Below, piece after piece: positions 9,261 to 18,853 of a DNA stretch of 64,000 nt. The DNA comes from Gammaproteobacteria bacterium. Lineage in GTDB: Bacteria > Pseudomonadota > Gammaproteobacteria > Pseudomonadales > Azotimanducaceae. The stretch is from assembly GCA_028821515.1 (NCBI GenBank), contig JAPPGA010000016.1, forward strand, positions 1 to 64,000, read 5' to 3'. The translations under genes and the position numbers were made by a program. Under the pieces are notes generated by a model, which ran no database searches, was not told where the DNA came from, and saw nothing but the letters and a program-made list of their open reading frames with translations. Position 1 is the stretch's first letter; every line of letters begins with the position of its first letter.

Positions 9261-9409
9261 GGGTCGATCCAGCCCGGCATGATGCTGGAACCGACGATGG
9301 GCCCCGATCCGGCGCCGATCAAGTAGACGTACATTCGGCTGTCAGTCTACCCGGTTGCTGATCGCGACGTGCAGTCAGGAGCTCCTGCGCAATGCGCTAA
9401 ACTGGTGGA

Positions 9410-9730
9410 ATGAGCGTTCGCGAGACCATCGAAACCAAGCTTGCCGAAGCTTTCGGTCCCCTGCACCTGACCGTGGACGACGAGAGTTCGAACCACAACG
9501 TGCCGGCGGGATCCGAATCGCACTTCAAGGTCGTGATTGTCGCGGAGTGCTTCGACTCCCGCCGGCTCATTGATCGGCACCGCATGGTGAATGGCGCGCT
9601 TGCAGAGGAGCTCGCCGGCCCGGTACATGCGCTGGCGCTCCACACCTACACGCCCGGCGACTGGAGAGATCGCTTCGGCGATGCGCCGATGTCGCCGCCG
9701 TGCCTCGGCGGCAGCGCCTCGGAGGGCTGA
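9410..9730 (+). CDS. BolA-family protein
   Basis: This is a 106-residue BolA-fold protein. The family core is visible as the helix ETKLAEAF, the strand SHFKVVIVAECF and the RHRMVNGALAEEL helix containing the conserved RHR. BolA proteins partner monothiol glutaredoxins in Fe-S handling and also influence morphology and stress response. It begins at ATG after a TGGTGGA ribosome-binding site. It converges on tesA with only a six-base gap. The C-terminal 15 residues (PPCLGGSASEG) are low-complexity. Confidence 0.9.
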   Translation: MSVRETIETKLAEAFGPLHLTVDDESSNHNVPAGSESHFKVVIVAECFDSRRLIDRHRMVNGALAEELAGPVHALALHTYTPGDWRDRFGDAPMSPPCLGGSASEG

Positions 9731-9736
9731 CGGCGG

Positions 9737-10402
9737 TCAACGCAACATCGGCACCAGTTCCGGCCAGATGTTGTCCAGTATCACGGGCTGGGAGTCGGCA
9801 TTCGGGTGGATGCCGTCGCGCTGCAACATGGTTTCATCGAAATGTGCGAACAGGGACGGTACCAATGCCGTCCGCATCCTGTCGGCGACTTCCCTGTAGA
9901 GGTTCTCGAAGGCTGTCGTATAGCGAGGTCCCAGGTTCGGCGACACTTCCATGCCGACGACGAGAACACGCGCTCCGCCAGCCTTGGACGTTTCGATCAT
10001 CGTGATCAGGTTTGCCCGGATCCTGGCCAGCGGAAGTCCTCTTAGACCGTCGTTGCCTCCGAGTTCAATGACTACGATGTCCGGCCGGTGGTAGTCGAGG
10101 AGCCTGGGCAACTGGGCCAGGCCGTCGCTGGTGGTCCAGCCGCTTGTGCTGGCGTTCTCGACGCGCGCGCCGAAGCCGCTCTCATCGAGGCGTTCCTGGA
10201 GCAACGCCACCCAGCCCTGCTCGCGTTGAATCCCATAGGCCGCGCTGATACTGTCGCCCAAAACCAGTATCGTTTGGTTCACGTCTCGCGAGGAAGAACC
10301 CGCGCGCGAATCCGTCGCGGGACTCGCGCCCGCAACTGCGGAGACCATCAGCAATCCGATGAACAACCATAGTGCGGCCGCCCCGATTCTGCGCGTTGAC
10401 AA
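9737..10402 (-). CDS. tesA: TesA-like GDSL arylesterase / lysophospholipase
   Basis: This is a periplasmic SGNH/GDSL hydrolase of the TesA (acyl-CoA thioesterase I / arylesterase) family. The nucleophile block is VLGDSISAAYG, the oxyanion block ELGGNDGLRG and the Asp-His block DGIHPNADSQ. An N-terminal hydrophobic stretch (AAALWLFIGLLMVSAVAGA) reads as a signal peptide. No ATG precedes it, so I place the start at a TTG at 10402. TTG at 10411, GTG at 10423 or the internal ATG at 10348 (which would lose most of the signal) are alternatives. Any signal-bearing start overlaps the divergent ybbA start. The ORF-track start at 10699 lies inside ybbA and is not real. Confidence 0.85.
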   Translation of the reverse strand: MSTRRIGAAALWLFIGLLMVSAVAGASPATDSRAGSSSRDVNQTILVLGDSISAAYGIQREQGWVALLQERLDESGFGARVENASTSGWTTSDGLAQLPRLLDYHRPDIVVIELGGNDGLRGLPLARIRANLITMIETSKAGGARVLVVGMEVSPNLGPRYTTAFENLYREVADRMRTALVPSLFAHFDETMLQRDGIHPNADSQPVILDNIWPELVPMLR

Positions 10403-11045
10403 TGTGTGCAAGACCGTAGCCACGGCGGAAGGACAGCTATCGATCTTGGACAGCGTCAGCCTGGAAATCAACGCCGGGGAGTCCGTCGCGGTGGTGGGGG
10501 CGTCCGGGTCGGGCAAGACCACGCTGCTTGGCATCCTGGCGGGCCTCGATCTGCCAACCGCGGGCGATGTCTGGCTTGATGGCGACAGGATCACGGCGAT
10601 GCCGGAAGAAGACCGTGCCCGGGTCCGCGGGCGCTGCGTCGGTTTCGTGTTCCAGACATTCCAGTTGATCGAGAGCCTGACAGCCCTTGAGAACGTCATG
10701 CTGCCGTCGGAACTGCGCGGCGAATCCGATGCCGGGGACGACGCGCGGATGTATCTCGATCGCGTCGGGCTGGCCGACCGGCTGACGCACTATCCCCGGC
10801 AACTGTCCGGTGGCGAGCAGCAGCGTGTCGCCATTGCCCGGGCCTTCGCCTCACGTCCCAAGGTGTTGTTCGCCGACGAACCGACGGGGAACCTCGATAC
10901 TTCGACGGGTGGCCGCGTGATAGACCTCCTGTTCGCGCTCAATCGGGAGTCGCAGACCACGCTGGTGCTGGTGACCCACGATACAGCCCTTGCGGACCGG
11001 TGCGGTCGCGTGCTCAGTCTCGAAGCGGGACGAATCGCGTCGTGA
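10359..11045 (+). CDS. ybbA: YbbA/LolD-like ABC transporter ATP-binding protein
   Basis: This 228-residue ATPase of the MacB/LolD (mechanotransmission) type has Walker A GASGSGKTT, signature LSGGEQQRVAIARA, Walker B VLFADEPTGNLD and the H-loop VTHD. It is divergent from tesA and followed by its permease with a GTGA overlap. This is the ybbA-ybbP-tesA neighbourhood seen in Escherichia coli and Pseudomonas. The exported substrate of YbbAP is not firmly established. Confidence 0.93.
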   Translation: MNNHSAAAPILRVDNVCKTVATAEGQLSILDSVSLEINAGESVAVVGASGSGKTTLLGILAGLDLPTAGDVWLDGDRITAMPEEDRARVRGRCVGFVFQTFQLIESLTALENVMLPSELRGESDAGDDARMYLDRVGLADRLTHYPRQLSGGEQQRVAIARAFASRPKVLFADEPTGNLDTSTGGRVIDLLFALNRESQTTLVLVTHDTALADRCGRVLSLEAGRIAS

Positions 11046-13546
11046 ATCTCCGCTTTGCGCTGAGGCTGGTCGGGCGTGACTGGCGTTCCGGTGAACTCAG
11101 GCTGTTGCTGGCGGCCGCGCTTGTGGCTGTTGGCGCGGTGACGGCGATCAGCCTGTTCGTGGATCGCCTGCAGCAGGCGCTGATGGCCGAGGCGACGACC
11201 TTCCTCGGTGCCGACAGCGTGATCAGTTCCTCCCGCCCGATCCCCGATGCGTTCCGCCAAGCCGCCGCCGAGCTTGGACTGTCACAGGTCGATATCGTCA
11301 GCTTCCCGTCCATGCTGTTCGCCGACGAATCCGACGATGCGCGCAATCAACTCGTTTCGGTGAAGGCGGTGGGCTCCGGGTATCCGTTGCGCGGCGCCGT
11401 GCGGATCGCCGACGAACCCTTCGGTCGCGATCGGGTCGCCGAAACCGTGCCCGCGATTGGTGAGGTATGGCTGGACTCGCGGCTGTTTCCCGCACTCGGA
11501 CTGCACTTGGGCGATACGGTTTCGGTGGGCTACGCGGAACTGGGCGTGGCGAGCGTCCTGACGGCGGAGCCGGACCGGGGCCGCAACTTCCTCGACCTGG
11601 GGCCGCGCCTGTTGATGCGGGTGGAAGACATTCCGGCGACGAAACTGATCCAGCCGGGCAGCCGTGTGTCCTATCGACTGCTTCTTGCGGGGGATCCTGA
11701 AGCCCTTTCAAGTCTCAAAGCCTCCATCGAAGCTGATCTGCGGCCGAACTATCGCTGGCGCACCGTCAAGGACTCGAGTCCGACGATCGGCGGCGCCCTC
11801 GACCGGGCAGAGAGTTTCCTCCTGCTCGGCGGATTGCTCGCCGTGCTTCTCGGCGGCGCCGCGGTGGCCCTGGCGGCACATCGCTACGCGCGGCGCCACT
11901 ACAGCCACGTCGGGGTATTGAAGACGTTGGGTGCCACGCCGGCCGACATCCTCTGGGGGTATGTCTGCGTGCTACTGATCATCGGCGTCGTTGGCGTACT
12001 GGCCGGTCTTGTGCTGGGCGTTCTGGTGCACCTCGGCATCATCGCCCTGCTGTCGACCTACCTGCCCGTACGCTTGCCCTGGCCAGGGCCGAACCCGTTC
12101 GTGGTCGGCGCCGTGACCGGCTTCGTATGTCTCGCGGCATTCGCATTGCCACCGCTGCTCAACTTGCGGCGCATCTCTCCCATGCGCGTGATCCGCCGCG
12201 AACCTGACCGCGGGCTGTCGAATGCGATCACCTATGGCTTCGCGGGGGTGGGCAGCATTGGCCTGCTTGTCTGGTACAGCCAAAGCGTCTGGCTAACGGT
12301 GTGGGCGCTCGTGGGGGCGACCGTGGTCTGCGGGGCGTTCGCCATCGTCGCGCTCGCATTGCTGCGCGGCGGCCGGGTGGTCGGCATGCAGGCGGGCAGT
12401 TCGTGGCGCCTGGCGCTCGCCGGATTGCAGCGCCGCCGCCGGGAGAACGTGGCACAGATCACGATTTTCGGCCTGGCAATCATGATCCTGTTGATACTTT
12501 TGCTGGTGCGCACGGCGCTACTCGCCGAGTGGCGGTCGCAGATACCCGAGAACGCACCGAATCACTTCCTGATCAATGTGGCCGCCGACGAAGTAGGCGC
12601 GGTCCAGGACCTGTTGCGTGCGCATACGGACTACGACGGCAGCCTGTTTCCGATGATTCGGGGCCGCGTCATCACCGTTAACGGTGAGCCGGCGCGGGGT
12701 TGGCGTGCGCGCGAGGGCGAGCGAGGCGAGGACCTGGGGCCGGGCCTCGGCTCCGAGCGGAACCTGACATGGTCCGACAACGTGCCTGGTGACAACGTGG
12801 TGGTGCAGGGCGACTGGTGGTCAGCCGATACCGCCGAAGCCCTGATTTCTGTTGAGGTCGACTACGCGAGGGGTAATGGTTTGCGCGTCGGCGACATGCT
12901 GGAGTTCGATATTGGAGGGTTGCCGGTATCCGCTCGCGTGGCGAATCTGCGCCGGGTCGAGTGGGACAGCCTGCAGCCGAATTTCTTTATCGTGTTCTCG
13001 CGTTCGGCGTTGGCGGGATTCGCGACAACGCACATGACGAGTTTCCATCTCGAACCCGACCGCAAGCGGTTCCTCAATCAGCTCCTTGCCGCGCATCCAA
13101 CCATTACCGTGTTCGAGGTCGACGCAATCATTGCCCAGGTCGAACGCATCATCGATCGGGTCACCCGGGCCATCGAGTTGATTCTCGGCCTGGTGCTGGG
13201 GGCAGGCGGGCTGGTTCTGATCGCGTCGATACAGGCGAGCCACGAGACTCGCATGAAGGAGCATGCGCTGGTGCGTGCCCTCGGCGGCACACGCAACCTG
13301 ATCGCCGGTGCCCTCGCGGGAGAATTTGCCGTCCTCGGCGCGTTCGCGGGAATCGTCGCGGTCCTTGGCGCCGAAGTCACCGTGTTCGCCCTGCAGACCC
13401 GGGTGTTCGAACTCGACTACGAAATCCACCCGTGGCTCTGGATTGCGGGTCCTGCGGTGGGCATGGCGCTCATCGCCGGCATTGGCTATCTCGGGACCCG
13501 CAGGCTCGTTCGATCACCGCCGCTGCTGGTCTTGCGGGAGTTGTGA
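11042..13546 (+). CDS. ybbP: YbbP-like ABC transporter permease (FtsX/MacB superfamily)
   Basis: This large inner-membrane permease has two FtsX-type transmembrane blocks. It starts at a GTG (11042) whose GTGA overlaps the ybbA stop, giving 834 residues. The track's earlier start at 11000 lies inside ybbA. Hydrophobic segments occur near residue 20, in a cluster around residues 260-470, and in a C-terminal cluster (about 715-820), with large periplasmic domains between. This matches YbbP. It is co-translated with YbbA. Confidence 0.92.
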   Translation: MNLRFALRLVGRDWRSGELRLLLAAALVAVGAVTAISLFVDRLQQALMAEATTFLGADSVISSSRPIPDAFRQAAAELGLSQVDIVSFPSMLFADESDDARNQLVSVKAVGSGYPLRGAVRIADEPFGRDRVAETVPAIGEVWLDSRLFPALGLHLGDTVSVGYAELGVASVLTAEPDRGRNFLDLGPRLLMRVEDIPATKLIQPGSRVSYRLLLAGDPEALSSLKASIEADLRPNYRWRTVKDSSPTIGGALDRAESFLLLGGLLAVLLGGAAVALAAHRYARRHYSHVGVLKTLGATPADILWGYVCVLLIIGVVGVLAGLVLGVLVHLGIIALLSTYLPVRLPWPGPNPFVVGAVTGFVCLAAFALPPLLNLRRISPMRVIRREPDRGLSNAITYGFAGVGSIGLLVWYSQSVWLTVWALVGATVVCGAFAIVALALLRGGRVVGMQAGSSWRLALAGLQRRRRENVAQITIFGLAIMILLILLLVRTALLAEWRSQIPENAPNHFLINVAADEVGAVQDLLRAHTDYDGSLFPMIRGRVITVNGEPARGWRAREGERGEDLGPGLGSERNLTWSDNVPGDNVVVQGDWWSADTAEALISVEVDYARGNGLRVGDMLEFDIGGLPVSARVANLRRVEWDSLQPNFFIVFSRSALAGFATTHMTSFHLEPDRKRFLNQLLAAHPTITVFEVDAIIAQVERIIDRVTRAIELILGLVLGAGGLVLIASIQASHETRMKEHALVRALGGTRNLIAGALAGEFAVLGAFAGIVAVLGAEVTVFALQTRVFELDYEIHPWLWIAGPAVGMALIAGIGYLGTRRLVRSPPLLVLREL

Positions 13547-13656
13547 GGCTGGCATCCATCGAATGTCCGGCGGGGACCTGGACGGCGGTTTGGGGGACCC
13601 CTTGATGGGCCTGCCCGCAGATTACCGCGGGCGGCCCACGAGCCCGCTCTTGCACC

Positions 13657-13662
13657 TATAAT
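13657..13662 (+). promoter_or_regulatory. candidate -10 element for the ccm operon
   Basis: A perfect TATAAT stands immediately before ccmA in a GC-rich gap. No good -35 hexamer is visible at 16-18 bases. Transcription would begin near 13669, which would make the TTG start at 13671 nearly leaderless and favours a slightly later ccmA start. Confidence 0.35.
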
Positions 13663-13670
13663 GCGCGTTT

Positions 13671-14282
13671 TTGCGCGATGTCGAACGGTTGAACGGGCCA
13701 CTCTTGTCGGTACGCGATCTGGCCTGCACCGCCGGCGGCCACCGATTGTTTCACGGCATCGGTTTCGATGTGGGTCCGGGCGAGTTGATGGAAGTCCGAG
13801 GGCCGAACGGCAGCGGCAAGACGACGCTCCTGCGATGCATCGCAGGACTGTTCACCGAAGAATCCGGACGTGTGGATATCGCAGTGCAGGAGCAGCCGCT
13901 GTACCTGGGCCATAAACCGGGCCTGAGCCCCCTGCTCACGCCGCTGGAAAACCTGCGCTGGTATCTCGCGTTGCAAGGCCGTGAACCCCGGCGCGAGGAC
14001 TGCCTTTCGGCGCTGCGCGAAGTGGGCCTGAACGGTTCGCGCGCGGTGCCCTGCGGGAGCCTCTCTGCCGGTCAGCAACGGCGTGCGGCGCTGGCGCGGC
14101 TGGCGGCAAGTTCCGCACCTTTGTGGTTGCTGGACGAACCCTTTGCCGCCCTGGACGAATCAGGTCGGGATGTCGTGCGTTCGCTGGTTCGGACGCAGTG
14201 CGGCGGCGGCGGCGCCGTCGTCTGCGCAACGCATGAGGACCTGGGCGTAGCCGGCGCGAAACGCCTGGAAATCGCAGCGTGA
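13671..14282 (+). CDS. ccmA: CcmA, haem exporter ATP-binding protein
   Basis: CcmA is the ATPase of the CcmABCD complex, which releases holo-CcmE during cytochrome c maturation. The roughly 203-residue product shows Walker A GPNGSGKTT, the CcmA-typical GHKPGLSPLLTPLENL, signature LSAGQQRRAALARL and Walker B LWLLDEPFAALD. There is no ATG. TTG at 13671 is the longest start, and TTG at 13689 or 13704 would also give a normal CcmA N-terminus and leave room for a leader. It overlaps ccmB by four bases and opens the ccm operon. Confidence 0.94.
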   Translation: MRDVERLNGPLLSVRDLACTAGGHRLFHGIGFDVGPGELMEVRGPNGSGKTTLLRCIAGLFTEESGRVDIAVQEQPLYLGHKPGLSPLLTPLENLRWYLALQGREPRREDCLSALREVGLNGSRAVPCGSLSAGQQRRAALARLAASSAPLWLLDEPFAALDESGRDVVRSLVRTQCGGGGAVVCATHEDLGVAGAKRLEIAA

Positions 14283-14944
14283 TCGTCCTGGCCCAGGCTG
14301 GGCGAGACTTGCGGATCGCCTTTCGCGCGCGCGGCGAGATGGTCCATCCCGTGGCATTTTTCGCGCTGGCGGTGACACTGTTCGGGTTGGGTCTCGGTTC
14401 GGATCTGCAGACCCTCGGTGCGGTGGCTGTCGTCGTCGTATGGGTCATCGCGCTGCTGGCCTGCATGCTGGCGGCGGAGAGTCTTTTTCGGCGTGATTTC
14501 GAGGACGGCACCCTGGAGCAGATGCTGCTGCATGGCCGGCCGATCTTCCTCGCCGTGCTGGGCAAACTCGCTGCGCACTGGTGCGTGAGCGGGCTGCCGC
14601 TCGTGCTCTTCGCGCCGGTGGCGGGCTTCATGCTGCAGGCGCCGACGCAGGCGCTTCCCGTGCTGGTGGCAAGTCTCGCGATCGGCACGCCAACCCTCAC
14701 GGCTATCGGCGCGATAGCGGCGGCATTGACCGTGGGCCTTGGTCGCGGCGGTTTGCTGTTGGCCCTGATCGCATTGCCGTTGTACGTGCCGGTCCTCGTT
14801 TTTGGGGCCAGTGCAAGCGTCGTGGCCGCGTCGGGCCTGAGTGCGCTGCCGCAGTTGCTCTGGTTGCTGGCAATGCTGGCGGCTGCGCTGACGTTCGTGC
14901 CGTTCGCGGTGTGCTTCGCGCTGAGACTGAGTCAGGAGTACTAG
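14279..14944 (+). CDS. ccmB: CcmB, haem exporter permease
   Basis: This 221-residue inner-membrane protein has six hydrophobic segments and the CcmB family block AESLFRRDFEDGTLEQML near residues 63-80. It forms the CcmABCD complex with CcmA, CcmC and CcmD. It starts with GTG in a GTGA overlap with ccmA and ends one base before the ccmC ATG. Confidence 0.95.
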   Translation: MIVLAQAGRDLRIAFRARGEMVHPVAFFALAVTLFGLGLGSDLQTLGAVAVVVVWVIALLACMLAAESLFRRDFEDGTLEQMLLHGRPIFLAVLGKLAAHWCVSGLPLVLFAPVAGFMLQAPTQALPVLVASLAIGTPTLTAIGAIAAALTVGLGRGGLLLALIALPLYVPVLVFGASASVVAASGLSALPQLLWLLAMLAAALTFVPFAVCFALRLSQEY

Positions 14945-14945
14945 C

Positions 14946-15710
14946 ATGGGTCGGCTGGCTGCCTTTGCGCACAGACTTGGCTCGCCGCGCTGGTTTTTCG
15001 ACATCACCGGGCCGTGGCTTGTCGTCCTCTCCGTCATCGGCATCGCGCTGGTGACGGTGGGTTCGGTTTGGGGGCTTGTGTTCGCGCCGGAGGACTACCA
15101 GCAGGGCAACAGCTTCCGCATCATCTACGTGCACGTGCCAACGGCGCACCTGGCGGAAGCGCTGTACCTGGCGATGGGTGCTGCCGGCGTCGTGCTGCTG
15201 GTCTGGCGCATGAAAATCGCCGACATGTTTATCGCCGTGACGGCGCCGGTCGGCATGGTGATCACGGGCGTTGCGCTGCTGACGGGGGCGATCTGGGGCA
15301 AGCCGACGTGGGGCGCATGGTGGGTGTGGGATGCGCGCACGACGTCGGTATTGGTCCTGTTCTTCCTTTATGTCGGCCTGATGGCGCTGCGCCAGGCTAT
15401 TCCCGCGAGGGAACAGGCGGGAAGGGCGGTGGCGGTGCTCGCGGTCGTTGGTACGGTCAACGTGCCCATCATCAAGTACTCGGTGGACTGGTGGCTGACA
15501 CTGCACCAGCCGTCGAGCTTTTCCTTGACGGAACCGCCGACCATGCCTGCGGAGATGTGGCTACCGCTCCTGGTAAACGTCGTCGGGTTCTATTGTCTCG
15601 TCGCTGCCGTGGTGCTCGCGGGCCTGCGCAATGAGATTCTTGAGCGCGAGTCGGACACGGCGTGGGTGCGCGATTGGCTTGCGCGGAAGTTGCGGGGAAG
15701 CGAGGCGTGA
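14946..15710 (+). CDS. ccmC: CcmC, haem-handling protein for CcmE loading
   Basis: CcmC attaches haem to CcmE. The 254-residue product has six membrane segments. The tryptophan-rich WWD haem-binding motif is visible as [16 protein letters not shown], flanked by the conserved periplasmic histidines ([11 protein letters not shown] and the later TLHQPSS). It belongs to the same haem-handling superfamily as CcmF. It overlaps ccmD by four bases. Confidence 0.96.
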   Translation: MGRLAAFAHRLGSPRWFFDITGPWLVVLSVIGIALVTVGSVWGLVFAPEDYQQGNSFRIIYVHVPTAHLAEALYLAMGAAGVVLLVWRMKIADMFIAVTAPVGMVITGVALLTGAIWGKPTWGAWWVWDARTTSVLVLFFLYVGLMALRQAIPAREQAGRAVAVLAVVGTVNVPIIKYSVDWWLTLHQPSSFSLTEPPTMPAEMWLPLLVNVVGFYCLVAAVVLAGLRNEILERESDTAWVRDWLARKLRGSEA

Positions 15711-15880
15711 ACGAGTTCGTGACGTTCCTGCAGATGGGCGGCCATGGTCTCTATGTGTGGCTCGCCTACGGCATCGCCTGGGCGGCGCTCATCGTAATTG
15801 GCGTGCGTCCCATCCTCACGCGAAGGCGCTTCATCGCCATGCATCGCGCCGATGCGGAACCGGAGCGGACCGCCGAATGA
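15707..15880 (+). CDS. ccmD: CcmD, small subunit of the haem exporter complex
   Basis: This is a 57-residue protein with one transmembrane helix and a basic cytoplasmic tail. It has the CcmD-like [22 protein letters not shown] core followed by RRRFIAMHR. Its start is the GTG at 15707, overlapping the ccmC stop, not the longer track start at 15662. CcmD links CcmE to CcmC. Its stop overlaps the ccmE ATG. Confidence 0.9.
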   Translation: MNEFVTFLQMGGHGLYVWLAYGIAWAALIVIGVRPILTRRRFIAMHRADAEPERTAE

Positions 15881-16347
15881 ACACACAGCGTCGCAATCGC
15901 CTGGTTGCCATCGTGTTCCTGCTGGGCGGGACCGCCATCACGGCGGCGCTCGTCCTGACCGCCCTGGAAGAAAACGTCAACCTTTTCTACCCGCCGGAGC
16001 GCGTGGTGAACGGGGATGCGCCGACGGGCGTCACGATCCGTGCGGGGGGCATGGTGGTGTGCGGCAGCGTGGCGCACGACGCCAGCGGCCTCGGCGTGTC
16101 TTTCGTGCTCACCGACTACAAGGGATCCGACTTCATGGTGCGCCATGTCGGCATCTTGCCGGACCTGTTTCGCGAAGGGCAGGGCATCCTGGTTACGGGC
16201 GAACTCGATTCGGAGCGCGTGTTCCGGGCGTCCGAAGTCCTGGCCAAGCACGACGAAAACTACATGCCGCCCGAAATGGCCGGGATCGGCATCGAGGCGG
16301 AAGCCTGCGATTCTCCGGATTCGACTGACCCCGCGTTCGCGTCGTGA
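15877..16347 (+). CDS. ccmE: CcmE, periplasmic haem chaperone
   Basis: CcmE binds haem covalently and hands it to CcmF for insertion into apocytochrome c. The 156-residue protein has an N-terminal membrane anchor, an OB-fold beta-barrel and the haem-binding histidine in [13 protein letters not shown]. It starts at the ATG at 15877, overlapping the ccmD stop. The ORF-track start at 15631 is inside ccmC. Confidence 0.96.
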   Translation: MNTQRRNRLVAIVFLLGGTAITAALVLTALEENVNLFYPPERVVNGDAPTGVTIRAGGMVVCGSVAHDASGLGVSFVLTDYKGSDFMVRHVGILPDLFREGQGILVTGELDSERVFRASEVLAKHDENYMPPEMAGIGIEAEACDSPDSTDPAFAS

Positions 16348-18317
16348 TCGTCGAAATCGGACACTTCGCCGTGGTCGCTGCGCTCCTGGTGGCCTTGGCG
16401 CTCGGCGTCGTCGGCCACGTCAGCGCGGTCAACGGCACCTGGCGTAGTCTGGCCGCAACACTCGCCTCGTGCCAGCTCCTGCTGCTTGCTTTCGGATTCG
16501 CCGTGCTTGTCCGGGCATTTTTCGTCAGCGACTTTTCCGTCGCGTACGTCGCGGAGAACTCCAACAGCCTCCTGCCCTGGTACTACCGGGTCAGCGCGAC
16601 CTGGGGCGCGCACGAGGGATCGTTCCTTCTGTGGACCCTGATCATGGCGGTGTGGACCTGGGCGGTGAGTCTCGGATGCAGCCGGCTGCCGGACGAGATC
16701 TTCGGTCGCGTACTCGGCACCATGGGGTTGCTCAACTTCGGTTTCGTACTTTTCCTGTTGGCCACCAGCAGCCCCTTCGAGCGTCTCTTGCCCGGGGTTC
16801 CGGCGGAGGGCGCGGATCTCAATCCCCTGCTCCAGGACTTCGGGCTGATCGTGCATCCACCATTGCTGTACACGGGCTATGTCGGCTTTGCCGTGGCGTT
16901 CTCCTTCGCTATAGCGGCGCTCGTGAGCGGCAGGCTGGATGCGGCCTGGGCGCGTTGGTCCCGACCGTGGACCAACGTGGCGTGGGCGTTCCTCACGGTC
17001 GGGATCGCGCTCGGTAGCTGGTGGGCTTACTACGAGCTCGGTTGGGGAGGCTGGTGGTTCTGGGACCCGGTCGAGAACGCGTCGTTCATGCCTTGGCTCG
17101 CGGGTACGGCGCTGCTGCACTCGCTGGCCGTGACGGAAAAGCGCGGCGCGTTCAAGAGCTGGACTGCGCTGCTTGCGATTGCGGCCTTTTCGCTGTCGCT
17201 GCTCGGCGCATTCATCGTGCGCTCGGGGGTGTTGACTTCGGTGCACGCGTTCGCCGTGGACCCGGAGCGCGGGCTCTTCGTTCTCGCCCTGTTGGCGCTG
17301 GCGGTGGGTGGCGCGCTGACGGTTTATGCCCTGCGGGCGCCGACCATCACCAGCAGGGCCCGCTATGGCGGCTTTTCCCGCGAATTGCTGCTCCTGGTCA
17401 ACAACGCGATTCTGGTCGTCGCGTTGGCCTTTGTCCTGCACGGGACGTTGTACCCGCTTGCACACGAAGCCATTACCGGCGGCGAAAAGACCTCGGTCGG
17501 CGCTCCCTATTTCAACAGGGGCTTCGTCCCGCTCATGTGCGTCCTGGCTTGCTTCCTCGCACTGGCGCCCGTTGCACGCTGGAAACGCACGCCGCTTGCG
17601 ATGCTCAGGAACACCGGGCTGATGTGCGCCGCCGCGCTGTGTCTGGGGCTTGCATTGCCGCTCGTGCTGGGCGGCACCTTCAAGCTGGGGGCGGCCGTTG
17701 CAGTGGCGCTCGGCCTCTGGATCATGTTCGTGCACGGCGCCGACCTGTGGCGCCGCCGCGACAGTACGACACGCGGATACCTTGGGATGGCCCTCGCGCA
17801 TGTCGGTTTCGCGGTGTCCCTGATCGGAATCGGGGCGACCAGCGAGTTCTCCCGCGAGGTGGACGCCAGGATGGCTGTCGGCGATAGCGTGAGCCTGAAC
17901 GGCGTAACCTATCGCTTTGCGGCCCTGCGGCGGATCGAGGGACCGAACTACATCGCGGAGCAGGCGGAGTTCGTTACGGATGGCGGCGTGCATCTCTATC
18001 CGGAGAAGCGTCACTACCCGGTCCGCGAGCAGGTCATGACCGAAGCGGGAATTGCCGCCGGGTTCGTGCGCGACCTTTACATCGCGCTCGGTTCCACGCT
18101 TCCCGACGGTTCGTGGGGCGTTCGCATACAGGACAAGCCGATGGTGCGATGGATCTGGCTCGGTGCCCTCATGATGGCCCTTGGTGGTGTGCTTGCCGTG
18201 ACCGATCCGCGCTACCGCCGATTGAATGCCCGGGCGCGTTCCCGGCGGGAGCCGCAGAACGCCGGTGGTCTCGCGGCAGCGGGGGGCGCGAGGGGTTATC
18301 CCTCGCCTGCAAAGTGA
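16344..18317 (+). CDS. ccmF: CcmF, cytochrome c haem lyase component
   Basis: CcmF, with CcmH, attaches haem to the CxxCH motif of apocytochrome c. The 657-residue product has many membrane helices, the WWD domain [20 protein letters not shown] near residue 235 and the conserved segment [23 protein letters not shown] start overlaps ccmE by four bases. The last nine codons coincide with a short palindrome (18288-18306) resembling one upstream of dinG. Confidence 0.96.
   Translation: MIVEIGHFAVVAALLVALALGVVGHVSAVNGTWRSLAATLASCQLLLLAFGFAVLVRAFFVSDFSVAYVAENSNSLLPWYYRVSATWGAHEGSFLLWTLIMAVWTWAVSLGCSRLPDEIFGRVLGTMGLLNFGFVLFLLATSSPFERLLPGVPAEGADLNPLLQDFGLIVHPPLLYTGYVGFAVAFSFAIAALVSGRLDAAWARWSRPWTNVAWAFLTVGIALGSWWAYYELGWGGWWFWDPVENASFMPWLAGTALLHSLAVTEKRGAFKSWTALLAIAAFSLSLLGAFIVRSGVLTSVHAFAVDPERGLFVLALLALAVGGALTVYALRAPTITSRARYGGFSRELLLLVNNAILVVALAFVLHGTLYPLAHEAITGGEKTSVGAPYFNRGFVPLMCVLACFLALAPVARWKRTPLAMLRNTGLMCAAALCLGLALPLVLGGTFKLGAAVAVALGLWIMFVHGADLWRRRDSTTRGYLGMALAHVGFAVSLIGIGATSEFSREVDARMAVGDSVSLNGVTYRFAALRRIEGPNYIAEQAEFVTDGGVHLYPEKRHYPVREQVMTEAGIAAGFVRDLYIALGSTLPDGSWGVRIQDKPMVRWIWLGALMMALGGVLAVTDPRYRRLNARARSRREPQNAGGLAAAGGARGYPSPAK
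18288..18306. repeat. short palindrome at the ccmF/ccmG junction
   Basis: GCGAGGG and CCCTCGC enclose GTTAT, giving a 7-bp stem. It sits inside the last ccmF codons and eight bases before the ccmG start, so it would cover the ccmG ribosome-binding region. The sequence resembles the 18-bp palindrome at 28756-28773. Confidence 0.5.
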
Positions 18318-18853
18318 ACCGGGCGCGTTTGTTCATACCGGTGGCCCTGTTCGTGGTCCTGGCGTCTTTTCTGTACCTGGGTTTCACCTTGCGCGATCCC
18401 CACGAGTTACCGTCGGCACTGATCGACAAGCCGTTTCCGGATTTCGATCTTCCGATACTGGGAAGGCCTGGCGAGCGTGCCTCGCTCGAGGACCTGGTCG
18501 GGGAGCGCCGGCTCGTCAATGTCTGGGCCACCTGGTGTCCCACGTGCCTGGCCGAGCACGCCGAACTCGGGCGCATCGCCGAGGAGACCGGGATATCCCT
18601 GGTCGGCATCAATTACAAGGACGATCCCCATGCGGCGAGCCAATGGCTGACGCGACATGGAGATCCCTACGACTTCAACATCGTGGACGTTGCCGGCGAT
18701 TTCGGCGTTGAACTGGGCGTGTACGGAGCGCCGGAGACGTTTCTCCTGGATGCGGACGGCATCATTCGCTACAAACGCGTGGGCGACGTCAACGAAGGCA
18801 TCTGGCGAGAAGAACTGCAGCCCGCCATGGCGGCGCTGGGACCCCCGCCATGA
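18314..18853 (+). CDS. ccmG: CcmG/DsbE, thiol-disulfide oxidoreductase
   Basis: CcmG is a membrane-anchored periplasmic thioredoxin that keeps apocytochrome c cysteines reduced. The 179-residue product has an N-terminal anchor ([18 protein letters not shown]), the active site WCPTC after NVWATW, the GINYKDD segment and the cis-proline GAPETFL. It starts at GTG 18314 in a GTGA overlap with ccmF, so the track's start at 18113 is inside ccmF. Confidence 0.95.
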   Translation: MNRARLFIPVALFVVLASFLYLGFTLRDPHELPSALIDKPFPDFDLPILGRPGERASLEDLVGERRLVNVWATWCPTCLAEHAELGRIAEETGISLVGINYKDDPHAASQWLTRHGDPYDFNIVDVAGDFGVELGVYGAPETFLLDADGIIRYKRVGDVNEGIWREELQPAMAALGPPP

